Below, one piece after another: positions 56,940 to 64,000 of a stretch of 64,000 bases of DNA. Each line of letters starts with the position of its first letter. The first letter of the stretch is position 1. Origin of the DNA: Modestobacter sp. DSM 44400 (lineage in GTDB: Bacteria > Actinomycetota > Actinomycetes > Mycobacteriales > Geodermatophilaceae); NCBI RefSeq assembly GCF_900107175.1, contig NZ_FNOZ01000015.1, positions 1 to 64,000 of the forward strand. The letters run 5' to 3'. The notes below the pieces were generated by a model that was not told where the DNA came from, ran no database searches, and was given only the letters and a program-made list of their open reading frames with translations. A program made the translations under genes and the position numbers.

Positions 56940-58415
56940 ATGGGCACTCCTGAGCGTCGCGCTCACCACCAGGTCACCTTTGCCGTCCTGACGGCGGGGG
57001 TGATCGCGTTCTCGCTGCTGCAGTCGCTGGTGACCCCGGTGCTGCCGACCATCGAGGCGGCGCTGCACACCAACCAGTCCGACGTGACGTGGGTGCTCAC
57101 CGCCTACCTGCTGTCGGCCTCGATCTTCACGCCGATCCTGGGCCGGCTGGGCGACATGACCGGCAAGAAGCGGATGTTCGTCCTCGCGCTCGTCGCGCTG
57201 GCCGTCGGCTGCCTGCTCGCCGCCCTCGCGGCGAACCTGACCGTCATGATCATCGCCAGGGTCGTGCAGGGCATCGGCGGCGGCGTGCTGCCGCTGGCCT
57301 TCGGCATCATCCGGGACGAGTTCCCCCGCGACCGGGTGCCGGGCGCAATCGGAGCGATCTCGGCCCTGATCGCGGTGGGCGCCGGTGTCGGCCTGGTGGT
57401 CGCCGGTCCCATCGTCGACCTGCTCGGGTACTCGTGGCTGTTCTGGGCGCCACTGATCGTGCTGGTCGTCGCCGCGCTGGCCGCCCACTTCCTGGTCCCA
57501 GAGTCCCCGGTGCGCACGTCGGGGGCGATCAACTGGCCGGCCGCCCTGTTGCTGTCGGGCTGGCTGGTCGCGCTGCTCCTGCCGATCAGCCAGGCCCCGG
57601 CCTGGGGGTGGGGCTCCGCGAAGGTGGTGGGGCTGCTGGCCGTAGCCGTCGTCCTGGCGGCGCTGTGGATCCTCAGGGAGTCGCGGGCCGCGCAGCCGCT
57701 GATCGACATGCGGATGATGCGCATCCGCGCGGTGTGGGCGACCAACCTGGTGGCGCTGCTGTTCGGCGTGGCGATGTACGCAGCCTTCGCGTTCCTGCCG
57801 CAGTTCCTGCAGACGCCGTCCGCGGCCGGCTACGGGTTCGGCGCCTCGATCACCGAGTCCGGTCTGCTCGTGCTGCCGCAGACGATCGCCTCGTTCGTGC
57901 TGGGTCTGGTGTCCGGGCGGATGGCCCAGCGCGTCGGCTCGAAGGTCGTGCTGGTGGTGGGCGCGGCCATCGGGGCGCTCGGCTACCTCGGCTTCGTGTT
58001 CGCGCACGACTCGCGGACGGAGATCGTGGTGGTCTCGGTGGTGATGGGCGCCGGATTCGGGCTGGCCTTCGCCGCGATGTCCAACCTGATCGTGGCGGCC
58101 GTGCCGCCGCAGCAGACCGGGGTGGCCAGCGGGATGAACGCAAACATCCGCACCATCGGCGGTGCGATCGGTGCCGCGGTGATGGCCAGCGTGGTGACCG
58201 CGGGCGCGGGCCCGGGCGGGCTGCCGCAGGAGTCGGGCTACACGAACGGCTTCCTGCTGCTGAGCGGGGCGCTGCTGCTCAGCGCACTGGCCGCGCTGCT
58301 CATCCCGGCGGTGCGGCGGGACCCGGGCACCCACGTCGAGCCGGACGTCGAGCTGCGCCACCCCGAGGCGGCGTTGATCGCCGGAGGCACCCTGGTCGGC
58401 GACGACCCGGAGTGA
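56940..58415 (+). CDS. MFS exporter, DHA2 (14-TM) family
   Basis: A 491-residue protein with about fourteen hydrophobic segments. VLPTIEAALHTNQSDVTWVLTAYLLSASIFTPILGRLGDMTGKKRMFVLALVALAVGCLLAALA is the DHA2 opening with motif A (GRLGDMTGKKR), and RVVQGIGGGVLPLAFGIIRDEFPRDRVPGAIGAISALIAVGAGVGLVVAGPIVD gives motif C-like antiporter sequence. Proton-driven multidrug or metabolite export is expected. No regulator lies beside it except the divergent SDR. Confidence 0.9.
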   Translation: MGTPERRAHHQVTFAVLTAGVIAFSLLQSLVTPVLPTIEAALHTNQSDVTWVLTAYLLSASIFTPILGRLGDMTGKKRMFVLALVALAVGCLLAALAANLTVMIIARVVQGIGGGVLPLAFGIIRDEFPRDRVPGAIGAISALIAVGAGVGLVVAGPIVDLLGYSWLFWAPLIVLVVAALAAHFLVPESPVRTSGAINWPAALLLSGWLVALLLPISQAPAWGWGSAKVVGLLAVAVVLAALWILRESRAAQPLIDMRMMRIRAVWATNLVALLFGVAMYAAFAFLPQFLQTPSAAGYGFGASITESGLLVLPQTIASFVLGLVSGRMAQRVGSKVVLVVGAAIGALGYLGFVFAHDSRTEIVVVSVVMGAGFGLAFAAMSNLIVAAVPPQQTGVASGMNANIRTIGGAIGAAVMASVVTAGAGPGGLPQESGYTNGFLLLSGALLLSALAALLIPAVRRDPGTHVEPDVELRHPEAALIAGGTLVGDDPE

Positions 58416-58429
58416 GTCCACTGCGTCCG

Positions 58430-58930
58430 AGGTGAGGGCAGCAGGTCCTCCTCGTGGTCGAGCTCGCGCTCCAGGATCCGGAGGCCCTCGTCGGTCAGCT
58501 GGCCGGCGTTCCGCCAGCGGATCAGATCCTCGCGCTGGGCGTGCTGCAGGGAGGTCCAGCCGGCGCTGGTAGCGGGACAGCCGGGTCTGCCACCAGTCCC
58601 ACCGCGACGCCGCCGGCCGCGGCCACGATGAACTGGCCCAGCGCGGACCAGGCGGAGAACGCCTCGCCGCGGGCGGCGGTGACCGCCACGGTGAGCGTGG
58701 TCAGCGCCGTCGCGTCGTTGAGCAGGCCCTCGCCCTGGATGAGGGTGACCAGCCGCGGGGGCAGGCCGACTCGCGGCCCACGGCGAGCGCGGCGCCCGGG
58801 TCGGGTGGCGTGACGGCGGCGCCCAGGGCGATCCGGCAAGCCCGGTGCGCTCGGCGACCCGGTGCAGCACCACGATCACGGCGACGGTGGCCAGCACGAG
58901 CAGGACCATCGTCTCGACGTTAACCCGGGT
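58430..58930 (-). pseudogene. Na+/H+ antiporter (CPA1) remnant
   Basis: The minus strand holds fragments in several frames: VNVETMVLLVLATVAVIVVLHRVAERTGL as first helix, then a decayed PPDPGAALAVGR segment, LPPRLVTLIQGEGLLNDATALTTLTVAVTAARGEAFSAWSALGQFIVAAAGGVAVGLV (the CPA1 core), and finally REDLIRWRNAGQLTDEGLRILERELDHEEDLL, the family's C-terminal regulatory segment. Hundreds of residues between them are missing. It cannot make a working antiporter. Confidence 0.75.
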
Positions 58931-59024
58931 CATCCTTCCCGGGCAGGCCGTCCACCGGGCGTGCGGGCTTCCGACCGATCTGGTTCACGACGTGAACTTT
59001 CTCGGTCCAGGGGGAGGTGTGGCC

Positions 59025-59183
59025 GTGACCGAGCCGGAGTGGTCGGAGCTGGACGCGACCGGTCTGCGGGTGCTCAGCGACGCGGCCCTGGTGCTGGTCG
59101 GTGAGGACGTCGCCCGGGTGCTGGCCGACCTCGCCGCCGTCCGGGACGAGGTCCAGCAGGAGGATCGGACGCCGTCCCGCTGA
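59025..59183 (+). CDS. Small helical hypothetical protein
   Basis: About 52 residues from GTG 59025, with GGGGGAGG seven bases upstream. The sequence VTEPEWSELDATGLRVLSDAALVLVGEDVARVLADLAAVRDEVQQEDRTPSR is largely helical and acidic, with no family match. It lies 22 bases before the sigma-factor gene and may be co-transcribed with it, perhaps as a small regulator. The start and even the coding nature are moderately uncertain. Confidence 0.45.
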   Translation: MTEPEWSELDATGLRVLSDAALVLVGEDVARVLADLAAVRDEVQQEDRTPSR

Positions 59184-59205
59184 CCCGTTCGGCTGGGCTG
59201 AGAGG

Positions 59206-60126
59206 ATGCTGGGCGTGACCGATGACCCGAGCGTGCTGGCGCCCTTCCAGGCGCAGCGGCCGCGGCTGTTCGGCATCGCCTACCGGATGCTCGGCTCGGC
59301 CACCGACGCCGAGAACGTGCTGCAGGACGCCTGGGTGCGCTGGTCGGGGGTGGACGTCGCCTCGGTCGCGGACCAGGGCGCCTACTTGACCCGCGTCGTC
59401 ACCAACCTGTGCTTGTCCGCGCTGGACTCGGCCCGGGTGCGCCGCGAGGTGTACGTCGGCCCGTGGCTGCCCGAACCGGTGCTGACCGGGGCCGACTCGG
59501 AGCTCGGGCCGCTGGAGGACGCCGTCCAGCGGGAGAGCGTGTCGTTCGCCCTGCTGGTGCTGCTGGAGAAGCTGACGCCGACGGAGCGGGCGGCCTACGT
59601 GCTGTGCGAGGCGTTCGGCTACAGCTCGAAGGAGGCCGGTGAGCTGATCGGCGCCACGGACGCCAACGTCCGGCAGTTGCTGACCCGGGCGCGCAAGCAC
59701 ATGGGGGAGTCGCCCGGCCGGGCGGTGGACCCGGAGCAGTGGCGCACGCTGGTGGAACGGTTCCTGGCCGCAGCGCGGGACGGGGACGTGGCCGGCCTGA
59801 CCGAGCTGCTGGCGGTCTCGGTGACGGTGCGGGCGGACGGCGGCGGTCGGGTGACCGCGGCCCGCAACCCGGTGCGCGGCAAGGACAAGGTCGCCCGGTA
59901 CGTGCTGGGTGTGGTCGACCGCTTCGCCGTCGACATGGTCTCCGGCGTGGTGGAGGTCAATGGCGGGCCGGCGGTGGTGGCGACCGTGGACGGGGAGTTG
60001 AGCGCGGTGTGGTTCGTGCACACCGACGGCGAGCGGGTCACCGGCGTGGACGCGGTGCTCAACCCCGACAAGCTGGCGGTCGTCGCGGAGCAGTTGTCAC
60101 GAACGGGCGGGCTGCCCGGTCGATAA
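59206..60126 (+). CDS. sigJ: ECF41-group RNA polymerase sigma factor (SigJ-type)
   Basis: About 306 residues from ATG 59206; GTG 59215 is possible. Region 2 (~15-85): FQAQRPRLFGIAYRMLGSATDAENVLQDAWVRW. Region 4 (~110-165): FALLVLLEKLTPTERAAYVLCEAFGYSSKEAGELIGATDANVRQLLTRARKHM. The C-terminal ~130 residues form a SnoaL-like domain with the ECF41 hallmarks WLPEP, DGGGR and NPDKL all present. No anti-sigma gene is nearby. In ECF41 the C-terminal domain itself controls activity and neighbouring COE genes are targets; the oxidoreductase gene 4 bases downstream fits that arrangement. Confidence 0.93.
   Translation: MLGVTDDPSVLAPFQAQRPRLFGIAYRMLGSATDAENVLQDAWVRWSGVDVASVADQGAYLTRVVTNLCLSALDSARVRREVYVGPWLPEPVLTGADSELGPLEDAVQRESVSFALLVLLEKLTPTERAAYVLCEAFGYSSKEAGELIGATDANVRQLLTRARKHMGESPGRAVDPEQWRTLVERFLAAARDGDVAGLTELLAVSVTVRADGGGRVTAARNPVRGKDKVARYVLGVVDRFAVDMVSGVVEVNGGPAVVATVDGELSAVWFVHTDGERVTGVDAVLNPDKLAVVAEQLSRTGGLPGR
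60095..60121 (+). promoter_or_regulatory. ECF41-like promoter candidate at the sigma gene 3' end
   Basis: TGTCACG (60095-60101) matches the ECF41 -35 consensus TGTCACA with one change. After a 16-base spacer (60102-60117) comes GGTC (60118-60121), one base off the -10 CGTC. The site lies in the last codons of sigJ, about 8 bases before the partner gene start, so transcripts would be nearly leaderless. Confidence 0.4.
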
Positions 60127-60129
60127 GGC

Positions 60130-60873
60130 ATGAGTCCTGTTCTCGCCACCGGTGCCACGGGCACGCTCGGCGTGCCCACCGTCGCTCGTCTGCCTGCGGC
60201 CGGAGTCGAGGTGCGGGCGCTGAGCCGACGGACCGGGCCGGGGCTGGCGACCGGCGCCCTGGTCACCGGTGTTGGTCTGGGCGCCGCGCTGGGCGGCGTG
60301 GAGACGGTGCGGCACCTGGCGACGGGCCGGTCCGACGTGCTCGCCGCTTTTCACCTGGTGGCTGCTGCCCGGGCTGCGGGCATACGGCACCTGGCGTTCA
60401 TCTCGATCGTCGGGGTGGACCGAATTCCGTTCCCTTACTACCGGCAGCGCGTGGCGATCGAGGAGCTGGTGTCCTCCTCGGGCATTCCGTTCACCATCCA
60501 GCGGGCGACGCAGTTCCACTCGTTCCTTGAACAGTTCTTCACCGGGCTGCGCTTCTTCCCGGTGCTGCTCGCGCCGACCTTCCCGGTGCAGTCGATCGCA
60601 GCGGAGGAGGTGGCCGCGCTTTTGGTGCAGCTGGTCGGTGCTGAGCCGGCGGGACGGGCGCCGGACATCGGTGGGCCGGCTGCCCGACCGCTGCGCGAGC
60701 TGGCGTCGGTCTGGCGCCGGGCGGCGGGCGCCCGCCGTCCGGTTGTGCCCGTGACGTTTCCGGGCCGGACCTCCCGGGCTGTGACGGCGAGGCACGCGTT
60801 GGTGCCCGGGCCGGCGTACGGGCGGACGACGTTCGAGGAACACCTGGCGTCCCGGTACGCCAGGGCGCAATGA
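60130..60873 (+). CDS. NAD(P)-binding NmrA/epimerase-like protein (ECF41 partner)
   Basis: A 247-residue protein from ATG 60130. N-terminal LATGATGTLGVPTVARL is the dinucleotide motif, IRHLAFISIVGVDRIPFPYYRQRVAIEELVSSSGIPFTIQRATQFHSFL the extended-SDR core, and PVQSIAAEEVAALLVQL follows. It lacks the DVxD-type acidic strand of classical epimerases, resembling NmrA-like NAD-dependent epimerases. ECF41 sigma factors are linked to carboxymuconolactone decarboxylases, oxidoreductases or epimerases (COE); this is an epimerase/oxidoreductase-type partner. Its stop overlaps the next ATG. Confidence 0.82.
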   Translation: MSPVLATGATGTLGVPTVARLPAAGVEVRALSRRTGPGLATGALVTGVGLGAALGGVETVRHLATGRSDVLAAFHLVAAARAAGIRHLAFISIVGVDRIPFPYYRQRVAIEELVSSSGIPFTIQRATQFHSFLEQFFTGLRFFPVLLAPTFPVQSIAAEEVAALLVQLVGAEPAGRAPDIGGPAARPLRELASVWRRAAGARRPVVPVTFPGRTSRAVTARHALVPGPAYGRTTFEEHLASRYARAQ

Positions 60874-61370
60874 TCACCGCTCCTTCCGAGGGGCTGGTCA
60901 TGCCCCACGCAGCGACGGTGACGACGGTCGACGAGTACATCGGGGGCTTTCCGCCCGAGGTGGCGGCGCGGTTGGAGGAGGTGCGCCAGCTGATCCGGTC
61001 GGTGGTGCCGGCCGTGAGGGAGACGATCAGCTACAAGATGCCGACGTTCACCCTGGATGGCCGGCCGCTGGTGCACATGGCGGGCTGGAAGAACCACATC
61101 GGCCTGTACCCGCTGCCCCCGATGGACGACGAGCTGGCCGCAGCCGTGGCTCCCTACCGGTCGGCCAAGAATGCGATGAACCTGCCGCATGCGGTGGCGC
61201 TGCCGCGGGAGCTCCTGGCGCGGGTGATCGGGGTGCTGGTCGAGCGGCAGGGCACCAGCGAGCGCGGACCACGCGGTACGTCACCTACTCGGGCCATCAC
61301 CACGATCCTGTCGCGCGGCTGCAGGTCCGGCGTGCCGACGCCCCGCCTGCGGACGGATGCGGACGGTTGA
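60870..61370 (+). CDS. DUF1801 protein (YdhG-like)
   Basis: 166 residues from ATG 60870, overlapping the preceding stop (ATGA). ATG 60900 is an alternative start. Family features: TVDEYIGGFPPEVAARLEEVRQLIRSVVPAVRETISYKMPTFTLDGRPLVHMAGWKNHIGLYPLPPMDDEL, typical of DUF1801 iron-chaperone-related proteins. After LVERQ the family normally ends, but here ~45 extra Arg/Ser/Gly-rich residues follow, suggesting a frame change near 61255 or read-through into non-coding sequence. Its function in the sigma operon is unknown. Confidence 0.75.
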   Translation: MITAPSEGLVMPHAATVTTVDEYIGGFPPEVAARLEEVRQLIRSVVPAVRETISYKMPTFTLDGRPLVHMAGWKNHIGLYPLPPMDDELAAAVAPYRSAKNAMNLPHAVALPRELLARVIGVLVERQGTSERGPRGTSPTRAITTILSRGCRSGVPTPRLRTDADG

Positions 61371-61442
61371 CGCAGTCGGTGCAGTGTGGTGCTGTGCAGA
61401 AATCACAACGATGTGACTCGCCGTAGACGGAAGAGGGACGCC

Positions 61443-63656
61443 ATGCGCAGCCCACGCTCCTGCCGGACGCTCGTCGCCGCCGCTGCCACCGCGGTCTTCC
61501 TTCCACTGGGAGTGCCGGTGGCGCTGGCTACCGATGGTCCGCCGGGCCGTCCCGGCGACGTGCCAGCTGTCGGTGCCCGCCAGCTCGAGGTCTCCGTCGT
61601 CTCCAGCCGTCCGGACGCCGTGAGTGGCGGCGACGCGCTCGTCCGCGTGGACCTCCCCGAAGGCGTGCCGCCCGAGCGGGTCCGGGTCCTCCTCGACGGC
61701 GAGGACGTCTCCGGCGACCTGCGCCCCTCCGACGGCGGCCTGCTCGGACTCGTCAACGGGCTCGCGCCGGGCCACCACAAGATCCGCGCCTCCGCCCACG
61801 GCGCCCGCTCGGACTCCGTGAAGATCACGGCGCACCCTGGGACGGGACCGGTGTTCTCCGGTCCCCAGGAGGAGCCGTTCGTCTGCGAGACGGCGGAGTT
61901 CACCACGGTGACCGGCCAGAGCCTCGGTGAGCCCCTCGACGCGGACTGCTCCGTCGCTCCCCGCGTCGAGTTCGTCTACCGCACCACCGCGGGGACCTTC
62001 CAGCCGCTGGCCGACCCCGCGGCTCTGCCGGACGACGTGGCCACCACCACAACGCTGGAGGGCGTCGAGACCCCGTACGTCGTCCGTGTGGAGACCGGCA
62101 CGGTGAACCGCGGCGTGTACGAGTTCGCCGTTCTGTACGACCCGGCCGACGGGGTCGACCCCAGCCCCTTCGAGCGCAACCGCGCCTGGAACGACCGCCT
62201 CGTCTACACCCTGGGTGGTGGCTGCCGCGGCGGGTGGTACCAGCAGGGTGACAGCACCGGTGGCGTGCTGGTCGACTCGATGCTCTCGCGCGGCTTCGCG
62301 GTCGCCTCCAACACCCTCAACGTCTTCGGCAACAACTGCAGCGACCTGCTGACCTCGGAGACGCTGAGCATGACGCGGGAGGAGTTCATCGAGGCCTACG
62401 GAGAGCCGACATACACCATGGGCTGGGGCTGCTCGGGCGGCTCGTACCAGGCCCACCAAGCGGCCGACAACTACCCGGGGCTGCTCGACGGCATCGTCGT
62501 GGGCTGCAGCTTCCCCGACGTCGGCTTCGCCACCTCCCAGATGCTCGCCGACGCCCGTCTGCTCCACCACTACTTCACCATCACCGACCCCAGTGCAATG
62601 GACGAGGCGCAGGAACTGGCGGTCGCGGGCTTCGGCGTGCACGGCGCGATCGCCAGCCAGAGCGAGGGCGCCAAGCGGCTGGACCCGCAGGCCGAGTTCG
62701 ACCCGTCGGTGCCGCAGGAGTTGCGCTACGACCCGCAGACGAACCCGGGCGGCGCGAGAGCGACCGTGTGGGACCACACCCGCAACGCCTACGGTGTCGA
62801 CCCGGAGACCGGGTTCGCCCGACGGCCGCTGGACAACGTGGGAGTGCAGTACGGCCTGCACGCACTCCAGGCCGCAGCGATCACTGTCGACCAGTTCCTG
62901 CAGCTCAACGACCGCATCGGCGGGCTGGACATCGACGCCAATGTGGTCGCCGACCGGATGAGCGCCGACCCGGTGGCGCGCAAGGCGGCCTACGAGACCG
63001 GCCGCATCCTCGACGGTGGCGGGCTCGGGAACATCCCGATCATCGACTACCGGGCGTACACCGACGACCTGCCGGTGGGCGACATCCACATGCGCTATCA
63101 GTCGTTCTCCACCCGGGAGCGCCTGATCGAGGCCAACGGCGACGCCGACAACCAGGTGATGCTGGTCGAGGACAACACCCTGGGTCTGTTCAACGCTGAC
63201 AGTCCGGTGCTCGTGTCGGCGCTGGAGCAGATGGACCGGTGGCTCCTCGCCCTACAGACTGCGGGCGACACCGGTGACGACCGGCACGAGGCCGTGGTCG
63301 CTGCCAAGCCGGCCGACCTCGTCGAGGCCTGCTTCGCGCCCGACGGCAGCAAGATCGTCGAGGAGCAGGTGTACCGGGGCGACACCCGCTGCAACGAGCT
63401 GTACCCGTCGTTCGCCTCGCCGCGGATCGTGGCGGGCGGGCCGGTCGCGAGCGACGTCATCACCTGTCAGCTGCAGGAGCCGGCCAGGACCGACTACCCG
63501 GAGATGACCGACGAGCAGTGGGCGCAATTGCGGAACGTCTTCCCGGCCGGCGTCTGCGACTACACCCAACCGGGGGTGGACGAGACGGTGCGCCAGGGCA
63601 CCTGGGCCTTCTTCGACGCTCCCGGCGAGTGGACCTTCCACGAGCCGGCGGAGTAG
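61443..63656 (+). CDS. Secreted DUF6351 family hydrolase-like protein
   Basis: About 737 residues from ATG 61443, with GAGGGA upstream. Residues 1-29 are a signal peptide (RSPRSCRTLVAAAATAVFLPLGVPVALA). An Ig-like N-terminal domain (~35-125, LEVSVVSSRPDAVSGGDALVRVDLP) is followed by the DUF6351 body with LVYTLGGGCRGGWYQQG, and TMGWGCSGGSYQAHQAADNYPGLLDGIVVGCSFPD, a serine-hydrolase-like elbow (GCSGGS). Several Cys pairs are consistent with secretion. It resembles tannase/feruloyl-esterase-like alpha/beta hydrolases. The substrate is unknown. Confidence 0.75.
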   Translation: MRSPRSCRTLVAAAATAVFLPLGVPVALATDGPPGRPGDVPAVGARQLEVSVVSSRPDAVSGGDALVRVDLPEGVPPERVRVLLDGEDVSGDLRPSDGGLLGLVNGLAPGHHKIRASAHGARSDSVKITAHPGTGPVFSGPQEEPFVCETAEFTTVTGQSLGEPLDADCSVAPRVEFVYRTTAGTFQPLADPAALPDDVATTTTLEGVETPYVVRVETGTVNRGVYEFAVLYDPADGVDPSPFERNRAWNDRLVYTLGGGCRGGWYQQGDSTGGVLVDSMLSRGFAVASNTLNVFGNNCSDLLTSETLSMTREEFIEAYGEPTYTMGWGCSGGSYQAHQAADNYPGLLDGIVVGCSFPDVGFATSQMLADARLLHHYFTITDPSAMDEAQELAVAGFGVHGAIASQSEGAKRLDPQAEFDPSVPQELRYDPQTNPGGARATVWDHTRNAYGVDPETGFARRPLDNVGVQYGLHALQAAAITVDQFLQLNDRIGGLDIDANVVADRMSADPVARKAAYETGRILDGGGLGNIPIIDYRAYTDDLPVGDIHMRYQSFSTRERLIEANGDADNQVMLVEDNTLGLFNADSPVLVSALEQMDRWLLALQTAGDTGDDRHEAVVAAKPADLVEACFAPDGSKIVEEQVYRGDTRCNELYPSFASPRIVAGGPVASDVITCQLQEPARTDYPEMTDEQWAQLRNVFPAGVCDYTQPGVDETVRQGTWAFFDAPGEWTFHEPAE

Positions 63657-63666
63657 ACGGGCTGAC

Positions 63667-63691
63667 CGTTGGCGCGGACCGGGCGCCGACG
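63667..63691 (+). terminator. Hairpin after the DUF6351 gene
   Basis: cgttggcgc (63667-63675) pairs with gcgccgacg (63683-63691) around a 7-base loop, with one T-G wobble. It lies 11 bases after the stop codon at 63654-63656 and before a convergent gene. No T-tract is present. Confidence 0.45.
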
Positions 63692-63814
63692 GGGCAGCGA
63701 CGGCGATGCCCTGCGACGGCCCAGCAGGGTCGAACGCCGCGATCAGCGCCTCCTGTCGGCGGTCTGGCGGGCCAGGAGCAAGTACCGCGGACTTCAGGCT
63801 CCGAACACTCCTGG

Positions 63815-64000
63815 TCAGCGCCGGCGGCCCAGGAGGTAACCGATCCACACCCCCACCAGTGCCAGCACGCCGCCGCCGGCGGCGCCGACCAGCAGCGGGC
63901 GCGCCTCGGTCGGGACCCAGCCGCCTGTGGCGACGGCGGGGTTCGTGAACGTCGTCCGCAGTGCCGGAGGCGGTTCCGCGGAACCGTCCGTCGTCGACAC
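63815..64000 (-). CDS. C-terminal part of a membrane-anchored protein (5' end outside the window)
   Basis: Minus-strand reading enters from the right edge. The visible end is Pro/Thr-rich (TTDGSAEPPPALRTTFTNPAVATGGWVP), then the helix PLLVGAAGGGVLALVGVWIGYLL and the basic tail GRRR. That is a C-terminal transmembrane anchor with a short cytoplasmic basic end, as in secreted surface proteins held by a single helix. The ectodomain lies outside the window. A start at the very edge is possible but unlikely. Confidence 0.5.
   Translation of the reverse strand: MSTTDGSAEPPPALRTTFTNPAVATGGWVPTEARPLLVGAAGGGVLALVGVWIGYLLGRRR

Overview
This is a 64-kb stretch of very GC-rich DNA. Genes are dense, GTG starts are frequent, and ATGA/GTGA stop-start overlaps are common. 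The gene families point to a high-GC actinobacterium, most likely a member of the Geodermatophilaceae (Blastococcus, Geodermatophilus or Modestobacter). This rests on a chaplin-like secreted protein, MEDS-domain ATPases, an ECF41 sigma factor, DUF6986 and DUF6351; no rRNA is present to confirm it. I saw no tRNA, rRNA, CRISPR array, phage module or intact insertion sequence.

Layout. 0-1.5 kb: two secreted repeat proteins. 1.6-7.5 kb: a minus-strand lipid-modification operon (alpha/beta hydrolase; a 19-residue leader peptide; FAD amine-oxidase-like protein; DUF1365; CfaS-like methyltransferase; MFS pump), whose central genes are chained by 4-base overlaps. 7.5-14.2 kb: a VVEVP-repeat protein, MDR and SDR oxidoreductases, MsrA, a haloalkane-dehalogenase-like hydrolase and two methyltransferases. 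14.3-17.6 kb: a urate degradation cluster (uricase, HIU hydrolase, OHCU decarboxylase, DUF6986) beside a decayed phosphoribosyltransferase. 17.7-21.5 kb: partner-switching signalling proteins (MEDS-HATPase, STAS), NmrA/MarR, Nudix and DUF1992. 21.5-22.3 kb: decayed DNA. 22.3-26.2 kb: hyuA/hyuB. 26.3-36.3 kb: mixed genes, including a GAF-EAL protein, a molybdopterin enzyme, a MarR/ABC-exporter pair and an SLC13 permease with a CBS protein.

36.5-54.3 kb is the most interesting part, a catabolic island for a small dicarboxylic acid. It holds a TRAP transporter (dctPQM), two closely similar family III CoA-transferases, an acyl-CoA dehydrogenase, a mesaconyl-CoA-hydratase-like MaoC/FAS1 protein, a CitE-like lyase, an MmgE/PrpD protein, a two-subunit class I fumarase/mesaconase/tartrate dehydratase, a tartrate/D-malate dehydrogenase, a 3-hydroxyisobutyrate-dehydrogenase-like enzyme and three regulators (GntR-FCD, LysR, GntR-UTRA). 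The chemistry fits import, CoA activation, desaturation, hydration and retro-aldol cleavage of a C4/C5 diacid such as itaconate, mesaconate, citramalate or methylsuccinate. The second CoA-transferase carries a one-base frameshift while its close relative is intact.

54.3-64 kb: a CoA-type Nudix protein, a PAS-GGDEF diguanylate cyclase, an SDR/DHA2 exporter pair, a decayed Na+/H+ antiporter, an ECF41 (SigJ-type) sigma factor with its oxidoreductase partner, a secreted DUF6351 protein and the 3' end of a membrane-anchored protein. At least five pseudogenes or gene remnants lie between intact operons, so the region is under active gene loss.
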